This document shows, in pieces, positions 1 through 9,381 of a DNA stretch of 64,000 nucleotides (the stretch's first letter is position 1; each line of letters opens with the position of its first letter). Origin of the DNA: Occallatibacter savannae (GTDB taxonomy: Bacteria; Acidobacteriota; Terriglobia; Terriglobales; Acidobacteriaceae). The notes beneath the pieces were generated by a model. The model was not told where the DNA came from. It did not search any database and saw only the letters and a program-made list of their open reading frames with translations. A program made the translations under genes and the position numbers. The stretch lies in NCBI RefSeq assembly GCF_003131205.1, contig NZ_QFFY01000002.1, positions 829,016-893,015 on the forward strand. Direction: 5' to 3'.

Positions 1-1537
1 GGCGAAGGGACACAAGTTCGTCACGGAAACTGACACCGAGATCATTGCGCACCTGATTGAGGAGATCCAGAAAGAGGCGGAGAAGGACGGCGCGAAGATT
101 GCGCTGGAGGATGCGGTTCGCAAGGCGGTGAAGCGGCTGACGGGAGCATTTGCGCTGGGGATTCTGTCGTCGGCTGAGCCGGACAAGATTATTGCGGCGC
201 GGTCGGGGCCTCCCGTGGTGATTGGCGTGGGCGAGGGCGAATACTTCGTTGCCTCAGATGTGCCGGGGATTCTGCACCACACGCGGAATATCTATTTTCT
301 GGCTGATGGCGATATGGCGATCATCACGCTGGATGGCGTGAAGCTGACGGACTTCAACGGCAAGCCGATCGAGCGGCAGTTGCAGAGGATTCAGTGGGAT
401 CCGATTCAGGCAGAGAAGGGCGGCTACAAGCACTTCATGCTGAAGGAAATCTGGGAGCAGCCGCGGGCGATTCGCGATACGACGCTGGGGCGGGTGAGCC
501 TGGATTCGGGAAGCATTTTTCTGGGCGAGATGGAGATTGATGACGAGGAGCTGGCAGCGGCTTCGAGCATCAACATTGCGGCGTGCGGCACCAGCTGGCA
601 CTCGGCGCTTGCGGGCAAGTACATGATCGAACGGCTGGCGCGGTTGCCGGTGGATGTGGACTATGCCAGCGAGTATCGGTATCGAAATCCGATTCCGGAC
701 AGGAATGCGCTGGGGTTGCTGATTACGCAGTCGGGCGAGACGGCGGATACGCTGGCGGCGCAGCGCGAGATGAAGACGCTGGGTTCGAAGACGGTGGCGA
801 TCTGCAATGTGGTGGGGGCGATGGTGGCGCGCGAGGCGCACGGCGCGATCTACACGCATGCGGGGCCGGAGATCGGAGTGGCTTCGACGAAGGCGTTTAC
901 GGCGCAGTTGACGGCGCTGTTTCTGCTGGCGCTGAAGCTTGGGCAGCTGCGGGGGCGGTTGAATAAAGAACGATCGGTGGAGCTGATCGAGGAGCTGAGC
1001 CGTGTTCCGGCAAAGATTGAGGAAGTGCTGAAGAGCTGTTCGGGGCAATGCGAGCAGCTGGCGTCGAGCTTTGCGAATGCGCGGGACTTCTTGTACCTGG
1101 GGCGTGGCATTCATTTTCCGATTGCGCTGGAGGGTGCGCTGAAGCTGAAGGAGATTTCGTACATTCACGCGGAGGGGTATCCGGCGGGAGAGATGAAGCA
1201 CGGGCCGAATGCGCTGATCGACGAGACGCTGCCGGTGGTGGTGCTGGCGACACGGGACGAGGGTGATCCGGCGTCGAAGCTGCGGTATGAGAAGACGCTG
1301 TCAAATATTCAGGAAGTGACGGCGCGGTCGGGTCGGGTAATTGCGGTGGCGACGCAGGGCGATGAGACGATTGGCGGGCTGGTGGAGCAGGTGATTCATG
1401 TGCCGCCCGCGTTTGAGCTGCTGTCGCCGCTGATTGAGATTGTGCCGCTGCAGCTGCTGGCGTACTACATCGCTGTGCGGCGCGGGTGCGATGTGGATCA
1501 GCCACGCAATCTGGCGAAGTCGGTCACAGTGGAGTAG
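1..1537 (+). CDS. glmS: Glutamine--fructose-6-phosphate aminotransferase (isomerizing), 5' end outside the window
   Basis: Makes glucosamine-6-phosphate from fructose-6-phosphate and glutamine, the first committed step to UDP-GlcNAc for peptidoglycan and lipid A. The frame is open from base 2, so the gene starts upstream; about 511 residues are visible against about 610 in the family, and the N-terminal catalytic cysteine is missing from view. Seen in order: the end of the glutaminase domain ([13 protein letters not shown]), a first SIS domain ([13 protein letters not shown], then SQSGETADT), a second SIS domain ([14 protein letters not shown]) and the C-terminal [10 protein letters not shown] that closes the sugar site. 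The GTG at 128 is internal and not the start. A secreted-protein gene follows 51 bases downstream on the same strand. No glmS ribozyme can be judged because the leader is outside the window. Confidence 0.96.
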   Translation, partial: AKGHKFVTETDTEIIAHLIEEIQKEAEKDGAKIALEDAVRKAVKRLTGAFALGILSSAEPDKIIAARSGPPVVIGVGEGEYFVASDVPGILHHTRNIYFLADGDMAIITLDGVKLTDFNGKPIERQLQRIQWDPIQAEKGGYKHFMLKEIWEQPRAIRDTTLGRVSLDSGSIFLGEMEIDDEELAAASSINIAACGTSWHSALAGKYMIERLARLPVDVDYASEYRYRNPIPDRNALGLLITQSGETADTLAAQREMKTLGSKTVAICNVVGAMVAREAHGAIYTHAGPEIGVASTKAFTAQLTALFLLALKLGQLRGRLNKERSVELIEELSRVPAKIEEVLKSCSGQCEQLASSFANARDFLYLGRGIHFPIALEGALKLKEISYIHAEGYPAGEMKHGPNALIDETLPVVVLATRDEGDPASKLRYEKTLSNIQEVTARSGRVIAVATQGDETIGGLVEQVIHVPPAFELLSPLIEIVPLQLLAYYIAVRRGCDVDQPRNLAKSVTVE

Positions 1538-1588
1538 CCCGAAAGGGTTAGAGCGGTGGACACGGCGGATGGCTAGAATCGAGTTCTA

Positions 1589-2935
1589 ATGAGACGGGTG
1601 TGCGTGGGAGCGGGTCTGGCTGCGCTGCTGCTGGCGGCAGGCGCGGGCGAGTCGTATGGGCAGACGAACTTCAGCGTGCCGTCGATGCCGATGATTCCGG
1701 ATGCTCCGCATGGCGCGGGGCCGCCGAAGAAGTATATGGAGCACTTCCCGGAGCAGCCGAGCGTGCAGCCGGCGTACTCGATTCCGGTAAGCCCGCTGGG
1801 CTTCTCGATTCCGGGTACAAGTTATCTCCTCCGGCAGCAGCAGCTGGTGAGCCTGGATTTTCTCGATGAAGACCGGCTGCTCTTCAGCTTTCATGTTGCG
1901 TCCGGTTTGCGGGAGCGGAATGCGGAGACGGACCAGGAGGCGGCGCAGCGGATTCATGCTGTGGTGGTCGATGTTGCGACGGGCAAGGCCGGAGCCGAGG
2001 CAGACTGGGCGATGCCGGACCGCAGGCGCTATCTCTGGATGCTGAACGACGGGCATTTTCTGCTGCGGACTGCCGATGGCCTGGAAGAGGGCGATGCCGA
2101 GCTGAAGACCAAGGCGTATATGCATTGGCCAGGGCGGCTGATGTGGATCCAGATGGATCCGCTGCAGAAATATCTCACTGCGAACTCCGTTGAGCCGGGA
2201 TCGGAAGAGAAGGCGGAGGAAGCGGCGAAGACGCAGGGAGAGAAGCCTCTCGAGAGCGCGAAGCCTGCGGAGAAGAAGGATGTGTTGACCATCCGCACGG
2301 TGAAGCGCGACACCGGCGAGGTTGTGAAGACAACGCAGGCGCCGTGGACAGCGCAGACCTCGGACTTCCCGATGAACTCCGAGGGATACTTCATGAATAT
2401 GCGCGACAGCGGCGCGGTTTGGGTGATTCGGTACCAGGCGTTCGACGATTCGAAGGGCTGGAATGTCGTGGATACAAAATCTGTCTGCGTGCCGAAGAGT
2501 GCGTTTGTCACGGAGACGGAACTGCTGGTGAGCAGGTGCGATCCGCAGGATGGCTGGAAATTGGCGGCACTCAACACCACCTCAAAGAAGAATGAGTGGG
2601 AAGCGCATATCGGCAGCAACACGATGTGGCCTCTGCTGACGGCGGCGCGTAACGGATCGCGTGCGGCGCGCGAGACGCTGGTGCTGAGGCGCTCGGCGGA
2701 GAAGTACACCACGGGAGTAAAGATCGAAGACGTGCAGGGGCAGATGGTGCGCGTGTACGACACGGCAACCGGGAAGGTCGCGATGGAGGCTCCCATCAAG
2801 CCGGTCTACGACGGCGGCGGAAACGTGGCGGTGTCGCCGAGCGGCGAGCGCGTTGCGATTCTGAACGGGGACGCGATTCAGGTATACGAACTTGCTGCGC
2901 CGATGGTCACAGCAGGCGCGCGAAAAACAGAATAG
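1589..2935 (+). CDS. Exported hypothetical protein, propeller-like C-terminus
   Basis: Not recognised as a named family. The 448-residue product starts with a signal peptide (MRRVCVGAGLAALLLAAGAG, cleavage probably near SYGQ) and so is exported. The middle has a charged Glu/Lys/Ala-rich linker (about residues 205-235), and the C-terminal half has short beta-rich blade-like segments (VYDTATGKV, VAVSPSGERVAIL) of the kind seen in WD40/PQQ-like propellers. There is no clear Shine-Dalgarno before the ATG, but TAGAAT lies at 1574-1579, placed so that a transcript would start only 2-3 bases before the ATG; this could be a nearly leaderless message (inference). It sits between glmS and the tricorn-like protease on the same strand. 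Confidence 0.8.
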   Translation: MRRVCVGAGLAALLLAAGAGESYGQTNFSVPSMPMIPDAPHGAGPPKKYMEHFPEQPSVQPAYSIPVSPLGFSIPGTSYLLRQQQLVSLDFLDEDRLLFSFHVASGLRERNAETDQEAAQRIHAVVVDVATGKAGAEADWAMPDRRRYLWMLNDGHFLLRTADGLEEGDAELKTKAYMHWPGRLMWIQMDPLQKYLTANSVEPGSEEKAEEAAKTQGEKPLESAKPAEKKDVLTIRTVKRDTGEVVKTTQAPWTAQTSDFPMNSEGYFMNMRDSGAVWVIRYQAFDDSKGWNVVDTKSVCVPKSAFVTETELLVSRCDPQDGWKLAALNTTSKKNEWEAHIGSNTMWPLLTAARNGSRAARETLVLRRSAEKYTTGVKIEDVQGQMVRVYDTATGKVAMEAPIKPVYDGGGNVAVSPSGERVAILNGDAIQVYELAAPMVTAGARKTE

Positions 2936-3044
2936 CCGTAGTAAACTTCCCTCTCAGTCGTCCTCTTTTCAGCTTGAGTTTCCTGCGGTCTCTGCAGCGG
3001 GATCGCCTCACTCTCTCCGTTTGGTCAATCGCAAAGGAATGGGT

Positions 3045-6000
3045 ATGCAGAATGTGTTTGCAGTTCGCCGCGGTGTGCTGGCGGGTGCACTTGCTTTTGG
3101 AGTAGCAGTGTCGGCGCAGATTGTGGGAGCCCAGAGTGCCGGGAACCCTGCCACTCCGATGCACCGCGGGTATTACACGTATCCGGCTGTGCGCGGAGAG
3201 AACATCGTGTTCACGTCGGAGGGCGATCTGTGGGTCGTCGGCGTGCAAGGCGGGGTGGCGCGCAGGCTGACCTCGAACCCGGGAACGGAGTGGTCGGCAG
3301 TGTTGTCGGCCGATGGCAAGACGGTGGCGTTCAGTGCGGAGTTCGAGGGCCCGACCGAGGTGTACACGATGCCGGTGGAGGGCGGGATTCCGCAGCGGCG
3401 CACGTGGGACGGAGATTCGCGGCCCGCAGGTTTTGCGCCGGACGGGCGGCTGATGGTTGCGACGTCGCGGTATGCGACTCTGCCGGAGACGCAGCTGGTG
3501 CTGGTGAATGATGTGGGCGCGCGCGAAATTGTGCCGCTGGCGCAGGCAGCGCAGGGCGCGTATTCGCCTGAGGAGCACAATCTGTTTTTCACGCGCTGGT
3601 ACAAGCAGCCCAGCGAGACGAAGCGCTACAAGGGCGGAACGGCAGAGAGCATCTGGAAGTTCGACGGAAAAGGCGAAGCGGTGCCGCTGACCGGCGACTA
3701 TGAGGGCGCGTCGACGCAGCCGATGGTGTGGGAGAAGCGCGTGTACTTCCTCAGCGATCGTGACGGCGTGATGAATGTGTACTCGATGGATGAGGACGGC
3801 AAGGGCGTCAAGCAGGAGAGCCATCAAAAGGAATTCGATATCACGTCGGCGTCGCTGGATGGTGGGCGCATTGTGTACGCGAGCGGCGCGGACCTGTGGC
3901 TGTTGGATTTGAAGAGTGGGAAAGAGCAGGTGGTGCCGGTCACGCTGACCTCGGATTTTGAGCAGCTTCGCGAGCACTGGGTGAAGAAGCCTTCGGATTA
4001 TCTGACCGCAGTGCACATTGCGCCCGATGGAAACAGCGCGGTGTTCACGGCACGCGGCGAGGTGTTTACGCTGCCGCTGCGCAACGGACGCACCGTAAAG
4101 GTCGCGGCAAACTCGGCGGTGCGCTATCGCGAGGCGCGATTCCTGCCGGATGGGAAGAACATCCTTGCGGTGTCGACCGAGAGCGGGGAGACGGAGTTCT
4201 GGAAGTTCCCGGCAAACGGAGAAGGCAAGGCGGAGCAGTGGACAAACGATGCCAAGGTGCTGCGATGGGATGGGCTGGTTTCTCCCGACGGGAACTGGCT
4301 GGCGCACCACGACAAGGACGAGAAGCTGTGGCTCTTCGATGTGAAGGCGAAGAAGGAGAAGCTGATTGCGGAGTCGATGACTGGAGACTTCGCCGACCTG
4401 CAGTGGTCGCCCGACAGCAAGTGGCTGGCGTTTGTGCAGGCAGCGAACAACCAGTTCGCGCAGATCAAGGTGCTGAATGTCGGGTCGGGCGAGATCAAGG
4501 AGATTACGTCGGACCGCTATGACAGCATCAATCCCGTGTGGAGCGCGGATGGGAAGTGGATGTACTTCCTTTCGGACCGTGCGCTGAAGACGGTGGTGGA
4601 GTCGCCCTGGGGGCCGCGTCAGCCGGAGCCTTTCTTCGATCACCAGGTGAAGGTCTATCAGCTTGCCCTGGTGCCGGATCTGCGCTCGCCGTTCCTGCCG
4701 CCGGATGAACTGCATCCAGATGGCGATGCGGCAAAGGACGAGAAGAAGGACGACGACAAGTCGAAAGATGTGAAGAAGGACGATAAGAAGTCGCCTGATA
4801 TGGCGAAGAAGGCCGGCGAGAAAAAGCCTGACGAGAAGAAAGACGACAAAAAAGAGGAGAAGAAGCCGCCGGAGGTGAAGATCGACTTCGCAGAGTTGTC
4901 ATCACGACTGACGGAGGTGCCGGTGCCGGCGGGGAACTACGGCAACCTGCAAGCCACAGAGAAGCGGCTCTGCTGGCTCAGCGACGGCGACAATACGCAT
5001 CAGCATCTTGCGCTGCAGTGCGTGGATGTGGCGAACAAGGGCGACGAAGTCGATAACGTGATGGGCGACGTGAAGCAGTTTGAGATTTCGCAGAACCGGA
5101 AGAAGCTGCTGGTGCGCAAGGGAGATGAGTTCTTCATTCTTGATTCAGATGTGAAGCCCTCGGCGCTGGGCGATGCGAAGGCCTTGGCGAAACAGTCGAT
5201 CAACCTGTCGCGCTGGACGTTTTCGACCAAGCCGGTGGACGAGTATCGCGGGATATTTCTGGATGCGTGGCGGCTGGAGCGCGACTACTTCTACGACAAG
5301 AACATGCACGGGGTGGACTGGGCAGCGATGCGCGACCGCTACCTGCCGCTGGTGGATCGTGTGGCGAATCGCGACGAGCTGAATGGGGTCATTGCGCAGA
5401 TGGTCGGCGAGCTTTCGGCGCTGCACATCTTTGTGGTGGGTGGCGATCAGCGCAAGCCCGCGGACCAGATCGATCTGGCATCGCTCGGCGCGCGTCTGCG
5501 GCGCGATGAGAAGGCGGGCGGCTTCGTGGTGGAGCACGTGTATCTGCACGATCCCGATATGCCGGATATGGCTCCGCCGCTCGCAAGGCCTGAGTCGCTG
5601 GTCCGCGAGGGAGAAGTGATTGTCGCAATGGATGGGCAGGACCTGCTTGGGGTGACGGACGAGCGGGCGCTGCTGCGCGGCAAGGCTGGAACGCAGGTGT
5701 TGCTGAAGGTGAAGAATGCGGCGGGTACCACGCGCGAACTGCTGGTGACGCCGATGAGCGGGAGAGATGAGGCGCGTCTGCGGTACGCCGAGTGGGAGTA
5801 TTCGCGACGGACTCAGGTGGAGAAGGAGTCGAACAATACGGTCGGCTACGTTCACCTGCGCGCGATGGGCTCCGGCGATATCGACCAGTGGGCACGGGAG
5901 TTCTATCCCGTCTTCGATCGCCAGGGTCTGATCATCGACGTACGGCATAACAATGGCGGAAACATCGATTCGTGGCTGCTTTCGAAGTTGATGCGCAAGG

Positions 6001-6455
6001 CGTGGTTCTACTTCCAGCCGCGGGTGGGGAGCCCGTCGTGGAATATGCAGTATGCCTTCCGCGGACACATCGTGGTGCTCTGCGACCAATCGACGGCTTC
6101 CGATGGCGAGGCGTTCACCGAAGGGTTCAAGAGGCTCGGACTCGGCAAGGTGATCGGCATGCGGACATGGGGCGGCGAGGTGTGGCTGAGCTTCAGCAAT
6201 ACGCAGGCCGACAACGGAATCGCTTCCGCGGCGGAGATCGGCGTCTACGGGCCGGAAGGGAAATGGCTGATCGAGGGCCACGGAGCGGAGCCGGATATCG
6301 CCGTGGATGATCTGCCGCACGGAACCTATGCGGGGAACGATGAACAACTGAATGCGGCGCTGAAGTTGCTGCAGGAGGAGATCAAGGCCGATCCGCGGCC
6401 GGTGCCTCAGCATCCGGCGTATCCGAATAAGTCGTTCAAGGGCAGTGGTCAGTGA
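3045..6455 (+). CDS. Tricorn-like S41 family protease with beta-propeller and PDZ domains
   Basis: Large exported protease of 1136 residues. The N-terminus has a signal peptide (VLAGALAFGVAVSAQIVGAQ). About residues 45-560 hold PD40/WD40-like blades (FTSEGDLWVV, VAFSAEFEGPTEVY, LAFVQAANNQ), then a Lys/Asp-rich low-complexity linker (about 565-610), a tricorn C1-like region, a PDZ domain (about 820-910) and an S41 serine protease domain. The likely catalytic groups are present: His in SALHIF, Ser1019-Asp1020 in TASDGEAF, and the late Glu in GKWLIEGHGAEPDI. In archaeal tricorn the enzyme trims peptides from the proteasome; here the signal peptide points to the periplasm. Start chosen at 3045 because AAAGGA at 3033-3038 lies six bases before it; the longer frame reaches 2892 into the preceding gene. 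The stop codon lies inside a heptad repeat array. Confidence 0.9.
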   Translation: MQNVFAVRRGVLAGALAFGVAVSAQIVGAQSAGNPATPMHRGYYTYPAVRGENIVFTSEGDLWVVGVQGGVARRLTSNPGTEWSAVLSADGKTVAFSAEFEGPTEVYTMPVEGGIPQRRTWDGDSRPAGFAPDGRLMVATSRYATLPETQLVLVNDVGAREIVPLAQAAQGAYSPEEHNLFFTRWYKQPSETKRYKGGTAESIWKFDGKGEAVPLTGDYEGASTQPMVWEKRVYFLSDRDGVMNVYSMDEDGKGVKQESHQKEFDITSASLDGGRIVYASGADLWLLDLKSGKEQVVPVTLTSDFEQLREHWVKKPSDYLTAVHIAPDGNSAVFTARGEVFTLPLRNGRTVKVAANSAVRYREARFLPDGKNILAVSTESGETEFWKFPANGEGKAEQWTNDAKVLRWDGLVSPDGNWLAHHDKDEKLWLFDVKAKKEKLIAESMTGDFADLQWSPDSKWLAFVQAANNQFAQIKVLNVGSGEIKEITSDRYDSINPVWSADGKWMYFLSDRALKTVVESPWGPRQPEPFFDHQVKVYQLALVPDLRSPFLPPDELHPDGDAAKDEKKDDDKSKDVKKDDKKSPDMAKKAGEKKPDEKKDDKKEEKKPPEVKIDFAELSSRLTEVPVPAGNYGNLQATEKRLCWLSDGDNTHQHLALQCVDVANKGDEVDNVMGDVKQFEISQNRKKLLVRKGDEFFILDSDVKPSALGDAKALAKQSINLSRWTFSTKPVDEYRGIFLDAWRLERDYFYDKNMHGVDWAAMRDRYLPLVDRVANRDELNGVIAQMVGELSALHIFVVGGDQRKPADQIDLASLGARLRRDEKAGGFVVEHVYLHDPDMPDMAPPLARPESLVREGEVIVAMDGQDLLGVTDERALLRGKAGTQVLLKVKNAAGTTRELLVTPMSGRDEARLRYAEWEYSRRTQVEKESNNTVGYVHLRAMGSGDIDQWAREFYPVFDRQGLIIDVRHNNGGNIDSWLLSKLMRKAWFYFQPRVGSPSWNMQYAFRGHIVVLCDQSTASDGEAFTEGFKRLGLGKVIGMRTWGGEVWLSFSNTQADNGIASAAEIGVYGPEGKWLIEGHGAEPDIAVDDLPHGTYAGNDEQLNAALKLLQEEIKADPRPVPQHPAYPNKSFKGSGQ

Positions 6456-6479
6456 TCAGTTGTTAGTGGTAGTGATCAG
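6444..6479 (+). repeat. Heptad tandem array H1 (AGTGATC type)
   Basis: Units AGTGGTC, AGTGATC, AGTTGTT, AGTGGT (six bases), AGTGATC follow head to tail. The first units overlap the last codons and the TGA stop (6453-6455) of the tricorn-like protease gene, so the array begins in coding sequence and runs into the 3' untranslated region. It belongs to the family described in the findings. Confidence 0.75.
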
Positions 6480-6530
6480 ATTGTGCTCGGGGTCGTGGAT
6501 CGTTGTGATTCACGGCCCTTTTTCTTTTGG

Positions 6531-6719
6531 TCAGTTCTTTTCCCATTCGTGGCGGAGGCGCTCGGCGCAGGTCTGCGCGAGGGTCTGGATGACGTCTTCG
6601 GGAATGTTGCCTTTGTGCTGCGAGGCGTAGTCACCGGACCAGAGAAGGCCCATGCTCCCTTCAAGTTCGGTCGCTGGTCCACAAATGCGACGGACCAGGG
6701 GCACGCGGCATCCGAGTTC
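6531..6719 (-). pseudogene. Possible C-terminal gene remnant
   Basis: The reading frame on this strand gives about 60 residues that look like real protein (GSMGLLWSGDYASQHKGN, then IPEDVIQTLAQTCAERLR, ending HEWEKN). Further upstream in the frame the sequence stops looking like protein and runs through a copy of the dispersed palindromic repeat (6720-6761), which encodes the residues KSGCPMSPD. My reading is a decayed gene whose 5' part has been lost or replaced, with the repeat at the break. The family is not recognised. The rest of 6456-6959 holds heptad array H1 and nothing else I can name. Confidence 0.35.
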
Positions 6720-6761
6720 CTTGTCTCGCACGTCTCCAAAGTCGGGAGACATGGGGCACCC
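6720..6761 (+). repeat. Dispersed palindromic repeat, copy 1 (degenerate)
   Basis: GTCTCC (6732-6737), seven-base spacer, GGAGAC (6745-6750), then ATGGGGCACCC. The right half matches the copies at 7433 and 58580; the outer left arm has decayed (CAC where the others have CAT). Confidence 0.75.
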
Positions 6762-6959
6762 AGATTTGTGGGGATAAAGATGGAATGCGATGTTGTGGTG
6801 TGCGAAGTGGACGCTCTTTTTGTAGAGATGAGCTGGTTTTAGATCGGGTGCTTTGAGCAAAAACACGGGCTGCTGGATCAATCGGGCAGACAGGGATCGG
6901 CTCCATAGTTAAGGCTGATCAACCTTCGATCGAAATCAGAAAGAGAGAGTACTGAACAC

Positions 6960-7421
6960 ATGAACATCCGAGCCGCGGTTTCCCCCGCACTGAATCAATT
7001 GAGAGCGCGCTTCGCGTTCTTCGCAGGTGCAATCGTAGTCACTTTGGGCATGATGAATACGCAGAGCGCGCAAGCGCAGTATGCTTCGCAGGTGACGATT
7101 CCTTTCGCGTTTTCGGCGAATGACCAGGCCTTTGCTGCTGGAGAGTATCGCGTGTTTCGTGACGCAGACAACTATCTCCGCGTTGTGAGCACCGAGACGG
7201 GCATTCAAGCAGGCCTGCTGGTTCATACATCGCGCAGCCTTGAAATCAAGCCTAAGAACAGCCTGGTGTTTTTGCGCGATGAGCGTGGATTCCATCTGCT
7301 GTCGGTGCGATTTGCGCAGGGCATGTCGGGTGTGCAGACGGAACTCTCTGTGCAGCCGAAGCCGGAGCGAGAGATCGCGAAGGTGATGGATGACAGGACG
7401 ACGGAAGTTGGAATGAATTAG
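6960..7421 (+). CDS. Small exported hypothetical protein
   Basis: 153 residues with an N-terminal export signal (FAFFAGAIVVTLGMMNTQSA, then QAQ). The mature part begins with a pattern I associate with small exported proteins common in Acidobacteria: VTIPFAFSANDQAFAAGEYR, then beta-strand pairs (LRVVSTETGIQAG, NSLVFLRDERGFHLLSVR). No named function is known to me. The ATG follows AGAGAGAG by about ten bases, a weak ribosome binding site. It stands alone between a repeat-rich gap and a palindromic repeat, transcribed towards the convergent FG-GAP gene. Confidence 0.8.
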   Translation: MNIRAAVSPALNQLRARFAFFAGAIVVTLGMMNTQSAQAQYASQVTIPFAFSANDQAFAAGEYRVFRDADNYLRVVSTETGIQAGLLVHTSRSLEIKPKNSLVFLRDERGFHLLSVRFAQGMSGVQTELSVQPKPEREIAKVMDDRTTEVGMN

Positions 7422-7432
7422 CGAACGAGCCT

Positions 7433-7474
7433 ATGGGATCCCATGTCTCCAAAAGAAGGAGACATGGGGCACCC
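7433..7474 (+). repeat. Dispersed palindromic repeat, copy 2 (complete 42 bp)
   Basis: Arms CCCATGTCTCC (7440-7450) and GGAGACATGGG (7458-7468) form a perfect 11-bp stem with a seven-base loop, followed by GCACCC. The left edge ATGGGATCCCAT is itself a 12-bp palindrome. It lies between convergent genes ending at 7421 and 7486, where a hairpin could act on both messages. Confidence 0.9.
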
Positions 7475-7485
7475 AGACTTCCTGA

Positions 7486-9303
7486 TTAGGGAATTGGATT
7501 ATTTGTGGATTCGGTGATGGGGGTGATTTTGTCGAGCGGGGCGGCGGCGTGCTGGACGGTGCCGTCGGGCCAGTGGATCTCGACGTCGTCGATCTTGGTT
7601 GCCGAGCCGAGGCCGAAGTGGACGCGGGGGTCGTTGTTGGAGAGATAGCTGCCGCCACTGATGACGTCGCCGCGCTGCTTCACTCCTCCGGAGGTGACGT
7701 AGACGACGGTGCCTGTCGCGTCGCGCGGAGATTTGCCGCTGCCGGTGAGCTTCAGTTCGATCCAGTGATTCCTGTTGGGATCGACGTTGCGGAGAAGGAC
7801 GGGGTGGCCGTCCATCACGCTGAAGACCGCGTCGACTTTGCCGTCGTTGAAGAGATCGCCCACGGCCATGCCGCGCCCAGCGATGACGGCGGCGAGGCCA
7901 GTGCCTTCCACGGCAGGGACGTTCTCAAATGATTTGCCCTGGAGGTTGTGGAAGAGCATGGGACGTTCTTTCCAGCTGGTGCCCCAGTTGTATTTGTCGG
8001 CCTGCGGGTAGACGTGGCCGTCGGACATCATGAGGTCTTTCCAGCCGTCGTTGTCGTAGTCGAAGAAGGCATCGCCCCAACTGAGGAAGGGGACGGTGAC
8101 TTCGCCGAGACCGACGTGGTAGCTGACATCAGTGAAGTTGGCGTCGCCTTCGTTGCGGTAGAGGGGCTTGTAGTCGTCGGAGAAGGTGGTGTTGAAGACG
8201 TCGAGCATGCCTTTGTTCTGGGTGTCGCCGACGGCGATGCCCATAGACGCGGTTTCGCGGCCGGCTTCGTTCAGAGCGTAGCCTGAGGCGTAGCTGACGT
8301 CTTCGAAGGTGCCGTCGCCCTTGTTGATGTAGAGGTAGTTGGGCGTGGAGTCGTTGCCGACGAGCAGGTCGGGCTTGCCATCGTTATTGATATCGACGAA
8401 GACGGCGCCGAGACCGTAGTAGCCGGGCTTGTCGGCCACGCCTGCTTTGTCGCTTACATCAGTGAAGGTGCCGTCGCCGTTGTTATGGAAGAGATGGTCG
8501 GGCTCGCCTTTGAGGCCGCGCGGGCCGCAGGCGGTGGCTTCTCCGCGGAAGGTGCAGAAAGCGTTGCTGGAGCCGCCTTCGCCGCCTTTGGCGGGAGGAT
8601 TGTCCCAGTCCCAGTGGAGATAGCCGGCCACGAAGAGATCAGGTTTGCCGTCGCCGTCGTAATCGCCCCACGTGACGCCTGTTGACCAGTTGCCGAGCTG
8701 GACTCCGGCTTTGTCGGCGATGTCAGTGAAGGTGCCGTTCTTGTTGTTGTGGTAGAGGCGATTCTTGCCGAAGTTGGAGACGTAGAGGTCGGGGTAGCCG
8801 TCGTTGTCGTAGTCGGCTACGGCGCAGCCGAAACCCCAGCGGTCGTTCTGCACGCCGGCTTTGGCGGAGACGTCAGTAAATGTGCCGTCGTGGTTGTTGT
8901 GGAAGAGGGCCGCGTGGGGGGCCGGAGCTTTGCCGGCGAGGGCTTCGAGCGAGGAGCCGTTAACGAGATAGATGTCGAGCCAGCCGTCGTTGTCAAAGTC
9001 GAAGAGGCAGACGCCGGAGCCCTTGGTCTCGATGATGTAGTCCTTGGCGGGCGTGCCCATGTGGTGGGTCCACTTGTTGAGGCCGGCTTTTTCGGAGGTG
9101 TCCTGGAAGACGATGGGGCCGGATTTGACGAATCCGCCGGCGGTGATGACACGGTGCTCGGCGTCAAGCTGGACGGCGTGATTGGATTCGACGGTGTGGG
9201 CGGAGTCGAGGCCCTGTGTCGGCTTTTGCTGGGCCTGGATGAGGGGAAAAGTGGACGCCACAAGAAGGGCAGAGAGACTCAACGCACGGATTGCCGGGAA
9301 CAT
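7486..9303 (-). CDS. Exported FG-GAP repeat protein with ASPIC/UnbV domain (CRTAC1-like)
   Basis: 605 residues. A signal peptide (LSLSALLVASTFPLIQAQ) is followed by at least seven FG-GAP/VCBS repeats, seen as calcium-binding-like loops DFDNDGWLDIYLVN, DYDNDGYPDLYVSN, DYDGDGKPDLFVAG, DINNDGKPDLLVGN, DYDNDGWKDLMMSD and others, i.e. an integrin-alpha-like propeller. The C-terminus (about 520-590) is an ASPIC/UnbV domain (VHFGLGSATKIDDVEIHWPD). Proteins of this build are very common in Acidobacteria and Planctomycetes and are thought to be surface or secreted binding proteins; the ligand is unknown. It starts at ATG 9303, with heptad array H2 upstream of it and a palindromic repeat just past its stop. 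Confidence 0.9.
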   Translation of the reverse strand: MFPAIRALSLSALLVASTFPLIQAQQKPTQGLDSAHTVESNHAVQLDAEHRVITAGGFVKSGPIVFQDTSEKAGLNKWTHHMGTPAKDYIIETKGSGVCLFDFDNDGWLDIYLVNGSSLEALAGKAPAPHAALFHNNHDGTFTDVSAKAGVQNDRWGFGCAVADYDNDGYPDLYVSNFGKNRLYHNNKNGTFTDIADKAGVQLGNWSTGVTWGDYDGDGKPDLFVAGYLHWDWDNPPAKGGEGGSSNAFCTFRGEATACGPRGLKGEPDHLFHNNGDGTFTDVSDKAGVADKPGYYGLGAVFVDINNDGKPDLLVGNDSTPNYLYINKGDGTFEDVSYASGYALNEAGRETASMGIAVGDTQNKGMLDVFNTTFSDDYKPLYRNEGDANFTDVSYHVGLGEVTVPFLSWGDAFFDYDNDGWKDLMMSDGHVYPQADKYNWGTSWKERPMLFHNLQGKSFENVPAVEGTGLAAVIAGRGMAVGDLFNDGKVDAVFSVMDGHPVLLRNVDPNRNHWIELKLTGSGKSPRDATGTVVYVTSGGVKQRGDVISGGSYLSNNDPRVHFGLGSATKIDDVEIHWPDGTVQHAAAPLDKITPITESTNNPIP

Positions 9304-9381
9304 GGGGGAAGTATACGGGGCGGAAGGTGCGGTGGGCGATCAACCGAATGGAGGAGGGGACGAGGTGACAAGATTGCCGGT

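Noticed and set aside
128-1537. GTG at 128 as the start of glmS
   Set aside because: The frame is open to the window edge and encodes conserved GlmS residues before 128, so the gene starts upstream.
2907-4715. A 602-codon open frame antisense to the tricorn-like gene
   Set aside because: Same shadow effect; the sense strand has recognisable propeller and protease motifs.
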